This document shows, in pieces, positions 12,284 through 22,662 of a stretch of 64,000 bases of DNA. Made by a program: the position numbers and the translations under genes. Source of the DNA: Brachypterus glaber (lineage: Eukaryota > Arthropoda > Insecta > Coleoptera > Kateretidae); assembly GCA_958510825.1 (NCBI GenBank), contig OY294044.1, forward strand, positions 81,266,895 through 81,330,894. The letters are read 5' to 3'. Positions within the stretch are counted from its first letter, which is position 1, and the number at the start of each line of letters is the position of its first letter. A model generated the notes under the pieces. The model saw only the letters and a list, made by a program, of their open reading frames with translations, searched no databases and was not told the DNA's origin.

Positions 12284-12591
12284 TTTGATTTTTTTTTGTT
12301 ACGATTCCTAAAACATTTTTTTTTCATTGTAGCTTTAATAGTATAACAGGTACGGAATGTGACTTATTTCGCAGAAGCCAATGTTTTGCACGAGCCGCGC
12401 AGTGACAAGTGCGGAAACGTCGCCGAAGTTGCGAATGCAATAAATATACTTTCCGACAAGTCTACATAACTTTTTTCCTACGAGCCCAACAAAAATATAA
12501 TATATATTTTAAAATAAATATTATCTATTATGAAAGACAATATTAGTGGCATATCGGACAGAAGGGAAAATTAGAAAAAAGTCAGGTATCA
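12284..12591. other. Non-coding stretch, nothing firm
   Basis: About 300 bp without gene or clear repeat. The GC-richer piece at 12380-12430 (GTGCGGAAACGTCGCC) is not assigned. Confidence 0.35.
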
Positions 12592-12655
12592 GTCTGGATT
12601 CGAACAAGAGTCGCCACGGTTTCCGGCCTGGCGCTCTACGAACTGAGACGCCCGT
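12592..12655 (-). repeat. tRNA-like head of a SINE
   Basis: On the minus strand there is an A-box-like CTCAGTTCGTAGAGCG and, about 35 bp later, a B-box-like TTGTTCGAATCC, separated by a degenerate anticodon arm. The T-arm has a mismatch and the anticodon loop does not fit a functional tRNA. I read it as a tRNA-derived SINE head or tRNA pseudogene; the body would extend toward about 12500. Confidence 0.45.
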
Positions 12656-13078
12656 TCGAAAACTAACTAATTGGACATGCCTTCTTTTCTTTTTCCTCTC
12701 AAATTTGTTAGTTGTTAATTAAAGGAAAGATGGTTTGGATTAATTTTGTTAGTGGGAATAAACTCAATATACAATTTCTTAAGAGCCCTTTTACCCCTTC
12801 ACTCTTGTATCGTTCACATATAGGAACTTCAACACAGATCGAGATGCGGTCTCTAACATTGTATTTTAGCCAAATTATTAGAAATATATAAGAAGTATTT
12901 ATTAATGACATCAAAAATACTTCTTATATTATCTATTTTTTTTAAATCAAGATAAAATCCTTATTTAAAATAATTAGATTGATTAAAATTAAAAATATTA
13001 AAAAATTACAGAAAAATAAATAATTTAGAGGTGCAGTTTTGCTAAAATTCTTGTATCTACGTCAACCTTGATAAATTA
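12656..13078. other. Non-coding stretch with one 15-bp hairpin
   Basis: A perfect hairpin with ATATAAGAAGTATTT arms lies at 12886-12900 and 12915-12929. No gene or other element is recognised. Confidence 0.5.
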
Positions 13079-13314
13079 TTTGTTTGTTTGTTAGTTTTGT
13101 TTGGTTTGTTTGTTTAACCTCGTACCATTCTACTTAATTAAGCATCTCCTAAGTCCAGGACTCGTTTGGGCTAGTAGTAGAGGGAACCACCGGCTTATAG
13201 TGACTTTCGAACCAATTTATAGGGAGTGTCCGTTTCACTAATCGCCTTCGCAAAATTTCAATTATTAATTAACTGAAAAAGGCAAATCGGCGCCAGTGGG
13301 AATCGAACTCACGC
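13079..13314 (-). mobile_element. SINE fragment, 5'-truncated
   Basis: On the minus strand it begins at the B-box region (GCGTGAGTTCGATTCCCACT). It continues through CGCCGATTTGCC, CGGACACTCCCTATAAATTG, GCCGGTGGTTCCCTCTACTA and GCTTAATTAAGTAGAATGG and ends in a CAAA-rich tail. The copy at 19440-19730 has the same order and keeps the A box, so this is the 3' two-thirds of the same SINE. Confidence 0.75.
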
Positions 13315-13547
13315 ATGAAAAAACGTCCAATAAAATGGTACATACATATTTTGAAACAAAAAATCATGATTGCTTTGCTTTTCCACACATGTATGATATT
13401 ATTTCTCACGCGTATGAAATATGACACTTTCCTTCTCTCTAAATTGTGTGAAATTTTTTGTTTTCACAGGTGGTCGTAGGAAAAATAACTTTTTGACTAA
13501 TTTCAGATACCTAGTTGCTGATTTGTTTTGTCATATACAGTGCGGTC
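13315..13547. other. Short spacer, nothing recognised
   Basis: About 230 bp of AT-rich DNA up to the TA flank of the next element. Confidence 0.4.
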
Positions 13548-14314
13548 CAAAAGTCACCCCCCTTTTAACTTTTGAACTAGTTGAGATATCGACTTTAATT
13601 TTAGAACTCTTAAATAAGACTACTTAAACTATCTTTTGGCATATATTTGATATTTTCAGCTCTTAAAATGTGGGCAGGGGGGCAGGGGGACATTTTTTTA
13701 AATGGAAAGGGGGGTCGTGTGATACATCATTTTAAAGCTTATAAAATTTTTTATTTAAACTAACATTTTTAATTTTTTTTTAAATGTTTTTTAAGGTTTT
13801 GATTTTTCAATTTTTTGTGCTAAAACGTTCGATTTTTTAAGTTTTTTTTTAAATTTTTATTTATGTCAACTAAAATTAGTTTAAAAGTATAATTAACATT
13901 TTTTTATGATGAAATTAGGCATTTTTAAAAAAATATTTGTTTTTTTTTTAAGGAATTTTGACATTAATACCCATTTTCAACCCCATTTTAAACCCAAAAA
14001 AATATATTTTTTTTTTAATTTAAAAACATGGAGTTAAATGGAGAATTTTATAAGCTTTAAAATGATGTATAACACGACCCCTCTTTCCATTTAAAAAAAT
14101 GTGCCCCCATGCCCCCGTGCCCACATTTTAAGAGCTGAAAATATCAAATATATGCCAAAAGATAGTTTAAGTAGTCTTATTTAAGAGTTCTAAAGTATTA
14201 AATATATGCTAAAAGATAGTTTAAGTTGTCTTATTTAAAAGTTCCAAATTTGAAGTCGATATCTCAACTGGTTCAAAAGTTAAGAGGGGGGGGGGTGACT
14301 TTTGGACCGCTCTG
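13548..14314. mobile_element. Foldback MITE with CAGTGCGGTCCAAAAGTC ends, TA duplication
   Basis: 767-bp palindrome. CAGTGCGGTCCAAAAGTCAC at the left pairs with GTGACTTTTGGACCGCTCTG at the right, and both sides are flanked by TA (13546-13547, 14315-14316). Paired inner words include GATATCGACTT, TAAGACTACTTAAACTATC and GTGGGCAGGGGGGCA. In the right arm the block around AAAGATAGTTTAAG is duplicated. TA flanks and CAGTG-CGGTCCAAAAGT ends fit the Tc1/mariner group. No transposase. Confidence 0.85.
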
Positions 14315-14439
14315 TATTTGGCTGAAACACTACTTTTTTGTACTTTTGGCGAAGGTGCCAACACAGAATTTGAATCCTTTATTACACATTCCCACAAAAA
14401 ATAATAAAGTCAAATACTATTAACCAGACTAAATTTTTC

Positions 14440-15694
14440 GGCAGACTAACATCTCTACTCTAAATTTCTCTACTCCCTAACATCCCTACTCCATAACATC
14501 CCTACTCTATAACAACTCTACTCCATGACATCTCTACTCCATAACATCTCTACTCCATAACATCCCTACTCCATAACATCCCTACTCCCCAACAACCCTG
14601 CTCCGTAACATCTCTACTCTATAACATCTCTACTCCATAACATCTCTACTCCGTAACATCTCTACTCCGCACTATATGCACTTGATTAGCAACCTATTAA
14701 GTAAGTGCTTTGCGGAACAATGTACAATGTTTTTTTTTCATTATCATATACGATAATAAAGCTATAGCTAGAAAGTGCTATAATAGCCTAGACGCATACA
14801 AATTTATTGTTTATTTAATTACATATTAAAAATAAATAATATCATTATATCGGAGGAAAAAAAACTATATTTTAAGAAAAAATGTGTTTATAATAATAAA
14901 AAAAAAATAAAATTTTTATATAACAATATAAGTATTTAATATAAATGTTTAACAATGTATTATAAGTATTTTTTTTTAGTCTTCGACGCACAAACATACC
15001 TGCGACCTACGGACTTGGAGTCTTGGTGGTATATTTGTTCCCTGTATATGTACCTCCAAGTCCCGTCTCTTTGCCCGCGTACTCTTAACATGTTCTAATA
15101 AAAAAAAACAAAATATTCTAATAAATAAGGTATTATTGAACTAAATATTTTAAATGTAAAAATTCAAATTGCTTACCGTGACAAATATTTTTTTGACTTA
15201 AGTCAATTTTATAAAAGGTGCTAAAACACCTTTTGTACAGAACTGTAAAACAATAATTATCGAAATTGTCACAAAGTTTTTTTAAATTAAATTAACAAAT
15301 ATATTACTATGTATATTTAAGTTTGTATTTATAACATACGTCTGTAATTTTTTTTTATTTTGTATAAAAACAAACACTTACTAGGAAAAATTGTGATAAA
15401 ATAATGTACTTTGTTCCGTCAATCACTCCTTAATTAATAAGTTGCTAATCAAGTGCATATAGTGCGGAGTAGAGATGTTACGGAGTAGAGATGTTATGGA
15501 GTAGAGATGTTATAGAGTAGAGATGTTACGGAGTAGGGTTGTTGGGGAGTAGGGATGTTATGGAGTAGGGATGTTATGGAGTAGAGATGTTATGGAGTAG
15601 AGATGTTATGGAGTAGAGTTGTTATGGAGTAGGGATGTTATGGAGTAGAGATGTTACGAAGTAGTGAAATTTAGAGTAGAGATGTTAGTCTGCC
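14440..15694. mobile_element. Foldback element with minisatellite inverted ends and 8-bp duplication
   Basis: 1255 bp. Both ends begin GGCAGACTAACATCTCTACTC (inverted on the right). Each end is a block of about 240 bp of imperfect tandem 15-16-mers (ATCTCTACTCCATAAC type), in opposite orientations at 14440-14680 and 15455-15694, followed by the paired word TATGCACTTGATTAGCAAC. The non-repetitive middle (about 14710-15430) shows no ORF. AATTTTTC flanks both sides exactly (14432-14439, 15695-15702). Inverted tandem ends recall Drosophila FB elements; an 8-bp duplication points to a hAT- or P-like transposase in trans. Confidence 0.85.
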
Positions 15695-15702
15695 AATTTT
15701 TC

Positions 15703-15987
15703 TTACCTATTTTGGTGTGCTGAAAATGAATTTGACAGTGAAAAAGCTAGATCGAGATCTTTAAAGTTATCTTGCGCAAACGCAAACTATTGAATTTTGA
15801 GAGTTGTGCACAAAGACACTTTTAATCAGAAACTCAAAAACTATAATGTATTCAAAATTCAGCCAAATCGGACCGGAACTACTTTTTCATAAGACCGAGT
15901 TTTCGAGATTTCTAAGGTACTCTAGTACATAAACTATTGATTTTTGGGAGTTGTGCCCTTAAAACCTTTTGGAATAAAGCAGTAATA
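15703..15987. other. Spacer, nothing recognised
   Basis: The words TTGAATTTTGAGAGTTGTGC and TTGATTTTTGGGAGTTGTGCC, about 125 bp apart, suggest a diverged direct repeat. No gene. Confidence 0.4.
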
Positions 15988-15990
15988 TTA

Positions 15991-17116
15991 CACTAGGCAA
16001 CAAATCTCAACTTTTTTTTGCCCCGATCGGAAAGTAAATTTTTCTTACTAATTCGAGGGCGTAGAAACCGAATCTGACCTTAGAAAAATTTCAGCACCTA
16101 AAGTTTTTGAGATATAACTCCAGGAAATAATAACGCTTTTTTTCAAAATCTTAAAAAAATAGAGTAGGATTTTGAAAATTTTAGGGTATATTAAAAAAAA
16201 TACGAGGAACTCAAAGAGTAAGTACGCGAAAACAAAATAAAAAGCTTAAAATGAAAGTGCAGACTTTACTTAATTGCTCTTTTGTGGCAAAACTATCAAA
16301 TCTGTATAAAAATTTTATGGGACTTAATTTGTAGATTATAAAATTCTCTACAAAAATATTTATACAAATGTTTTTTTATTTTGCTTATTGTTCGTAAAAA
16401 GTAAATAAATGAGAAAGAAACAAAATTAAAGTACACAGTGTAAACTTTTTTCCCGAGCCCAAAAAATATATTCTTCTTATCAATTTAAAGGCGCAGAATC
16501 CAAATTTGACCTTGAAAAAATCCAGCACGTCTTATTTTTTAAATTTTAGTACAGGCAGTTATGCCAATTTAAAAATAATTTATAAAACAAAATATTGTGT
16601 ATTTTTTTTTTGTTTTTTTAATGGTGTTATATCATAAAAATGTTACTTTATTACATAAAAAATATATTACGTAACATTTTTTAGTTCATTTTTGACCCCC
16701 TAGTAATGATTTTTGTAAATTTTTAGCATGAGTACGTGGCGATACGCTTGCCCCCTTATGCACTCTTCTCCTTACCCTCCACCACTACTTAGTTTTCTCA
16801 CATTATCAATTTTTTTTTAATATTTTTTTTTCATAATATCCCCATTTATTCTACCTATGAATTTAAAGTTTCCATGTTTTAAGTTGGGTATTTTTTAACT
16901 AATCACTGAATCTAAATTTGTCCTCGGAATGTTTTTATCTCCCATGATTTTAGAACAAAAGAGGGATAAAATAATGATTTTTTAACATTTTTATTTAATT
17001 TTTCTCAGAAAACTTAGGTAATAGTAATATTCTAAGGCCAGATTCGGTTTCAGCGAACCAAGATTAGTTAAAAAACATATGACTCCAATCAGGGCAAGAA
17101 ACCGTGTTGCCTAGTG
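15991..17116. mobile_element. Non-autonomous DNA transposon, CACTAGGCAACA ends, TTA duplication (copy 2)
   Basis: 1126 bp, same family and orientation as 8926-10071, alignable along its whole length with small indels. TTA flanks both sides (15988-15990, 17117-17119). The TTA here against TAA in copy 1 shows that TWA is the target duplication and not part of the element. No coding capacity. Confidence 0.87.
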
Positions 17117-17119
17117 TTA

Positions 17120-17253
17120 TTGGCTGATTTTTATGGGTTTTTAAAACTTTTAAGGCATATTTTTCATTAAAATTGTATTCTTTCCGTTTCAATGACGGGG
17201 CGTAGCATAAAAACTACCAAACAGGCGGAAAAAACAGACCCAAGCCAAAGAGT
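17120..17253. repeat. Dispersed repeat, left half (continues at 18199)
   Basis: The words TTTTAAGGCATATTTTTCA, AATTGTATTCTTTCCGTTTC, CACCAAACAGGCG-like and CAAGCCAAAGAGTTTAGG correspond in order to 37205-37330. The repeat is interrupted by the Harbinger-type MITE and resumes at 18199 (TTAAGTTGGACATTTAAATAG). The 37 kb copy is the uninterrupted form. Confidence 0.7.
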
Positions 17254-17256
17254 TTA

Positions 17257-18195
17257 GGTAACGTTCAAGTACTACGTAACGCAAATTTTGATCATTTTGG
17301 ATCCCCACCCCCACCCCCCCCCTATAACGCTATTTTCCTATAGAATAGAATAGAATTTATTTTTATGCTTGAACACAAAATTGCATTATACATACGTCAA
17401 ATATAAATATGATTTAAAAATACACATAGTAATAAATAGTAATTTGAGTAAAAAGTTCAAATATGGATAAGTTTAAAAAAAATAAATAAATAAATAAATT
17501 AATTTAAATTACAATACAATTAAAATCACAAAAAATTTAAGATCACATAAAAAATACTATACTGTTTACATCACAGAAAAATACTGTTTACAGATCCCGA
17601 AAATCATTCGAAAGATATTCATTGAAATCAAAAAATGCTTTTGAGATAAGATACTTTTTGATAAGATTTTTAAAAGTTATTTGTTTGTAGTTGCGAAAAT
17701 GAGGTGGCAACACATTGAAGAACTTGATACAGTAATAGTTAGTTCCAGAAGATGCCCGTCTCAGTCTCAGGAAAGGAGGGTTTATGTTAGTTGCTTGTCT
17801 TGTGTCATGGCTATGCACAGAGCTATGCTGAGAAAAGTTATTTATATTTTTCTTAATATATAGTAGGCACTCTAGAATGTATAGGCAGGGAAACGTAAGC
17901 ACACCCAATCTGATAAAGCTTAATCGACAGTTCTCTCTATAGCCCAGTCGATCAATGATCCGTACTGCCCTCCTCTGCAATCCAAAAATTCTATCCATGG
18001 AGGAAGAGTGGCCCCAAACTAAGATGCCGTAACTAAGAGAAGATTGGATTACAGAGAAGTATACAATACGAAGTACATTTTTGGACAGGGAGCAAGAGAG
18101 ACTACGTAGAAGGTAACAGCCTTAACATGGGCGTAACACTCCAAAATGACCCCCACCCCCCCCCTAGGAGCGTTACGTAATACTTGAACGTTCCC
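17257..18195. mobile_element. Harbinger-type MITE carrying a LINE insertion
   Basis: The ends read GGTAACGTTCAAGTACTACG at the left and CGTAATACTTGAACGTTCCC at the right, flanked by TTA on both sides (17254-17256, 18196-18198). GTTCAAGTATTACGTAACGC-type ends with a 3-bp TWA duplication fit PIF/Harbinger MITEs. The intact 132-bp relative at 35000-35131 shows that the central 17343-18118 segment is foreign. Confidence 0.85.
17343..18118 (-). pseudogene. 3' end of a jockey/CR1-like LINE inserted in the MITE
   Basis: On the minus strand one frame is open from about 18118 to 17588. It covers the RT-distal region, with the words YFSVIQSSLSYGILVWGHSS, IFGLQRRAVRII, RLGVLTFPCLYILE, SHDTRQ and FNVLPPHFRN, and then a stop. 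A 3' UTR follows down to a short TTCTA repeat at 17343-17360. It is a 5'-truncated copy missing the RT core, so it is dead on arrival. The insertion point is known from the empty MITE copy (35000-35131), between TTTTCCTATA and the ATTAACATG-like word. Confidence 0.8.
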
Positions 18196-18198
18196 TTA

Positions 18199-18703
18199 GG
18201 TTAAGTTGGACATTTAAATAGCCAGTTCGTTTATTTCACTGTATTTGTGACTTTTATTTAAACTTAATATTTTTGTTACAGGGCAAAAACACATTTAAAA
18301 TGGAGGACGACATAAACCAAAGAATAAAATGAGTCCTGCAAAGCACGAATCTCGGAGAGGATGTGTCCGTCCGCCACATTTCGACATACTGTAAGTTATT
18401 TAGTTATTTTATACAGGATCCACATTCTCATTTTATCTAATATTTCCGTTTCATAATTACGTTTTTGCAGTTACTGTTTGCGTGTTATAATAAGCTATAT
18501 CTTAAAACATGTTTAGTGTTTCTTTATTTATTGTAAAACAGTTTTGGGGATTTCTTTTTGTTCATAAGTCGGTAACAAAAACAAATGAAAACCAGATGAA
18601 AAGTTGCAAGCATCATATCAAAACATCGGCACTAGGCAATAATACGAAACGTTATGAAAAGGAAAGTTGTGTGAATAGGCAACCATTAATACACCTGCAT
18701 GTT
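18199..18703. other. Repeat end and an exon-like segment
   Basis: The first 45 bp finish the dispersed repeat. Then 18282-18390 looks like an exon: TTTTTGTTACAG precedes it, an ATG (18300) opens ten codons that end at TGA (18330), and GTAAGT follows at 18391. The frame after the stop stays open to the donor site. With no protein match and an early stop I do not call a gene. Confidence 0.35.
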
Positions 18704-18975
18704 TCATAATTTAAGTTTGAAAGTCTGTATCTCTAAAATGTTATGTTTTAGAAAAAACTGAATATAACATTTTTTGTAGGGCTTAAAAGAGATTTTATTT
18801 GAAATAGTATTATTTTGGTACTGACGAGGGCCTGAAACTGCAGTCGACAGTGATATTGTGCAATGATTAGAAAATAGATTGTTGGAATATTTAATTAATA
18901 TGTTTATAATTTTAATTAAAATAAAATAAATCCTGTCCTTGTTCCTGTGACAATTATAATTATCAATCATTAATG
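18704..18975. repeat. Dispersed repeat related to 48713-49640
   Basis: The words ACTGACGAGGGCCTGAAACTG, GATTAGAAAATAGATTGTTGGA, TTTATAATTTTAATTAAAATAA and TCCTGTCCTTG match, in order, the repeat near 49112-49160 and 48840-48905. Confidence 0.6.
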
Positions 18976-19260
18976 GATGCTCACACTTAAAAAATAAAAA
19001 ACCTTATTAGCCTATCAATTATGCTTTGTAATATAAAGTTTAGGTTATGATTGCTTGAATTTAATACATTAAATATTTAAAATTCTAATTAATAAAAACC
19101 CTAACTCTCATTAATTAGTTTTTTAAATAAAACAAAACAGGCTTTTTTTGTAAAGATTAATTCTTTATTTTCATGCAATTAAAAAAAACACTGACAGCAA
19201 TACAATAAAGTTAATTGCTTGTGCGATAATCCTCTTTCTAAGTTAAATGCTGTAACCTTA
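18976..19260. repeat. Satellite-like unit shared with 22855-23215
   Basis: The words GTAAAGATTAATTCTTT, ACACTGACAGCAATACAATAAA and AATTGCTTGTGCGATAATCC recur at 22900-22995 and 23100-23190. No coding. Confidence 0.55.
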
Positions 19261-19439
19261 GGGTGGAGCTTATATTTTTTTATTATCTTAAAAATTTCAT
19301 TTATGTGTAACTACATAGAAAACTTTGAAATGTGAGAGTGATTAAACTTCTCTAAGGGTCCTAATTGGGCCCCTAAAACTTGTAAAATTACCCATAAATC
19401 ATAAAAATTCGTTGAAAACTGTCTGTAAGTTTTGTATAA

Positions 19440-19730
19440 GTGAAAATGCTGGTTATATATTTGTTTATATGTTTGTTTAACCTCGTACTAGTTTACTTAA
19501 TTAAGCATCCCCTACGTCCAGGACTTGTGTGGGCTAGTAGTAGAGGGAACCACCGGCTTATACTGACTTTCGAACCAGTTTATAGGGAGTGTCCGTTTCA
19601 CTTATCGCCTTCGCCAAGTAAAAATTATTAATTAACTAAAAAAGGCAAATCGGCGTCAGTGAAAATCGAACTCACGCTAGTAGGCTTGCTATGTACACGC
19701 GCTAGCCACTACGTTGTGCCTTCCATGGAG
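19440..19730 (-). mobile_element. tRNA-derived SINE, nearly full length
   Basis: On the minus strand the head begins near GGCACAACGTAGTGGCTAGC (A box TAGTGGCTAGCGCG), followed by GTGAGTTCGATTTTCAC (B box). Then comes the same body as 13079-13314 and a tail of ATAAACAAATATA. The A-to-B spacing is that of a tRNA, and the head would act as an internal RNA polymerase III promoter. It lies inside foldback copy B. Confidence 0.75.
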
Positions 19731-19911
19731 TCTTATTTTTTTTTTCTTTTGAGCATACAAAATTATGTGCCAAATTTCAAAATGATCAAAACATTGTAAC
19801 CCGTGCCGAAAATCCACCAAAGTTGACCCTAAAGCACTAAAATTTACGGTAAAAAAACACTTTAACAGATCGGACTGAATTTATTTTTATTGAATGCATT
19901 CTAATATTTTT

Positions 19912-20827
19912 TTTTAAACTGCAGTCTGGTTAACTTTGGTGATGATACTAACCTCCTGGTAAAAGCAAAGAATTACCAAGAACTATTGCGCTTTCTTGAA
20001 ACGTGTATCAAAAATCTCCTACACTGGCTGCAAAAAAATAAGTTACTCCTAAATAAGGAAAAAACTAACATTATAATGTTCAAGACTTCAAGGTCCAATT
20101 TCATTACCCCCGAAGTTGTATCATTCGATAACATGTTAGTAAGCACTACAGATAACACAAAATTTTTGGGCTTAGTCCTGGATGAAAATTTACACTGGGA
20201 CTTGCACACAGAACATTTAGGTAAAAAATTAAATTCAACACAGTATTCCTTACGAGTGTTAAAGTCTTATGTAAATTTTCAAACATCAAAAGCTGTTTAC
20301 TACTCAAACTTTCAGTCTGTTCTGAGGTATGGTATAATTTTCTGGGGGCAGAGTACACATGCACCGGATTTGTTCACTATCCAGAAGCGGACGCTTCGTA
20401 CAATTTTAGTTTAGGTTATAATGAATCTTGTAGAGGCCACATTACACATATTGACATTGACAGGCTTATACTTGTATGAGCTTCTCGTGTTTATTTTCAA
20501 AAATAAATCGCTATTTCAGCCCCTGAGGTCCAACAGGCGTCTTGAATATAATTTTCCAAGACATAGACTTGCGCAATTTGAAAAAGGCTCCTTTTATGCT
20601 GCAATAAGTGTTTTCAATCAATTACCAGAAGATATAAAAACGGTAACGAACTTTAACATGTACAAAAGACGTATTTTAACATTTTTAATAAATTTAGAAC
20701 CATATAAAATATCTGAATATTTTAACTAAATTTGTAATTGAATTTTTATACTTTATTAGTAATTTTTATTTTTGTATTTTTTGAGACAAGTTTCATGTTC
20801 ATGATTCATAATTATTGAAATAAACGT

Positions 20828-20883
<56 letters not shown>

Positions 20884-20884
20884 T
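19912..20884 (+). pseudogene. 3' end of a jockey/CR1-like LINE with (TTTA)n tail
   Basis: The reading frame starts within the RT catalytic motif (FGDDTNLL at about 19935, the YADD box with Tyr-Ala changed to Phe-Gly). It continues through WLQKNKLLLNKEKTNIIMF, TKFLGLVLDENLHWDLH, LRYGIIFWGQS and IQKRTLRTIL to a stop at 20412. A second open piece (20421-20729) holds the C-terminal domain (FPRHRL, AISVFNQLPEDIK). The (TTTA)n tail runs 20827-20884. It is 5'-truncated, split by one stop or frame change, and inserted in foldback copy B. Confidence 0.85.
20827..20884. repeat. (TTTA)n tail of the LINE
   Basis: About 14 tandem TTTA copies directly after the LINE 3' UTR. Confidence 0.95.
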
Positions 20885-21376
20885 AATATTAAAATAATTT
20901 ATCTAAAACAAAACGGGCTAAGCGCCAAATAAGAGCTTATTTGGCGCTTAGCTCGTTTTGTTTTAGTTAAATCATTTTAATATTATGAATAATTATTAGA
21001 ATGCATTAAATAAAAATAAATTCAGTTTGACACATTTTAAAATGTTTGTAGAAATTTGCCAATTTCAATGTTTTAGGGGCGACTTTGGCTGATTTTCGAA
21101 GGATTTTCGGCACGGGTTAGAATCTTTTGATTATGGAATTAGGCATATAATTTTGTATGCTCAGATAGGCAAAAATTATATTTCAAACTCTAAATTTTTC
21201 ACTTATATAATTACAGGTCATTTTCAACGATTCTATAAGATTTATGGGTAATTTTACTAATTTTAGGTGCCCAATTAGGACCTTTAGAGATGTTTGATCA
21301 CTCTCATATTTTTAGAATTTACTAGTTACACCTAAATGAAAATTTTAAGACAATAAAAAAGCATAAGGTCCACTGT

Positions 21377-21891
21377 ACTGCCCTGCTAAGACAAGTTTTC
21401 CTATCTGCAAAAATTCACTTTTTGAGATAAGCACACCAATGAATTGCTTTACACTAGCCCCATGTGCTTACTAAAAAGAAATGTCCTATCTAAAAGCCAA
21501 ATCCTAAAAATTAGCTTAAGATGTTTGTCCTATGTGGAAAATTTTCAATGTTTTCTAAATAGAATTGTCCTAGCTAGTCTTTGCTAGACGAATAAGTCAG
21601 GACTAGGACTAACTTTACAGATCTTAGTGATTTGATTGGACTTTTTAGATCATTTTGTCCTAATTTTCTTAGATAGAACAAATGCATTTGGTATGACAAG
21701 TTATTTTTCTGACAAAAAAAATATATATTTTTTGTCAAAGGATATTGCGTAGTTTTGATTTAAAATAAAGCAGAACCCAACACCATATTTATTTAAACAT
21801 GTTTTTAAAAAGTGCAAACAAAAACAATAAAACAGGCCTTATCTCAAAACATCTAATTTACAGATAGGACAACTTGTCTTAGAAGGGCAGT
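21377..21891. mobile_element. MITE with ACTGCCCTKCTAAGACAAGT ends
   Basis: The left 30 bp (ACTGCCCTGCTAAGACAAGT...) and the right 30 bp (inverted) match with two differences. The 515-bp interior has no ORF. TTTGTCAAAGG and GACAAAAAA words near 21710-21740 form a small hairpin. The left end abuts foldback copy B. Target duplication unclear. Confidence 0.7.
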
Positions 21892-22215
21892 GTAGCCTGT
21901 CTACACGAATAAAAATAATATCTTAATCCAACAAAAATGATTTATTTGGACATATTTTTCATTATAAGAATTGTTTTAAAGAAAATATGAAAAAATTTAC
22001 AGAGGATAGTTTGCTTTTTTAACATGATGTAGGCATTTATTTTCCATTAAGTTATTTGGCTTATTTTCCATGAAAATATTAAAGTTTAATAGGAAAATAT
22101 ATTTGCTATCACTTGGGTTTAAAAAATTTTGAATTATGAAAAAAAATCCACATTTATAAGTTTTCAAAGAAAAAACTACGTTTGACAGTAAAATGAATTA
22201 TTTACTTGCATGTCA
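21892..22215. other. Spacer, nothing recognised
   Basis: About 320 bp of AT-rich sequence without recognisable features. Confidence 0.4.
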
Positions 22216-22487
22216 AGCAAAAACCAACGAACTAACAACTCTTCTCTCTAGAACAAGCATACCGTTAATATAAAGTATCGCCAACATCTCAGTTTGTTTG
22301 TAAACAAATAGTAGGTATATTCAGGCCTCAACAATAACAATTACCAGTAACTGTTATTGTTGTCTCTGTTAGAACAAAGCTGTGCGAGTAAGAGAGACAA
22401 ATGTATATGTTGGCTACGTTTTTGTCAGTTTTTACAAATGAAATGCCTATTCTAGAGAGAAGAGTTATTAGTTTGTCGGCAAAAACC
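22216..22487. repeat. Palindrome with hairpin centre
   Basis: The outer arms pair (AACAACTCTTCTCTCTAGAA near 22227 with TTCTAGAGAGAAGAGTTATTA near 22450). The centre 22328-22361 is itself a near-perfect hairpin (CAACAATAACAATTACCAG and its complement). Likely a small foldback element. Confidence 0.65.
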
Positions 22488-22561
22488 TTGTTACCCCTGT
22501 AAGGTAACACTTTCGCGGCTGTTACTCACTCGAGTCAAAGATTAAAAAATTATATCATCAC

Positions 22562-22662
22562 TAGTATAGTATAGTATAGTATAGTATAGTATAGTATAGT
22601 ATAGTATAGTATAGTATAGTATAGTATAGTATAGTATAGTATAGTATAGTATAGTATAGTAT
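22562..22662. repeat. (AGTAT)n pentanucleotide microsatellite
   Basis: About 20 uninterrupted copies of AGTAT. The minus-strand ORF through it (YYTIL repeats) is an artefact. Confidence 0.97.

Larger units (their letters stand above)
19261..21373. mobile_element. Large foldback repeat (copy B), interrupted by a SINE and a LINE
   Basis: Starts with GGGTGGAGCTTATA and ends with ATAAGGTCCACT, with the same inner order as 10916-12283 (ATGTGAGAGTGATTAAACTTC, TTTTGAGCATACAAAAT, the GCGCTTAGCTCGTTTTG module). The length is inflated by a SINE (about 19440-19730) and a LINE fragment (about 19912-20884). Confidence 0.75.

Noticed and set aside
12592..12655. Functional tRNA gene
   Set aside because: The A and B boxes are good but the anticodon arm and a T-stem pair do not fit a working tRNA; a SINE head is more likely.
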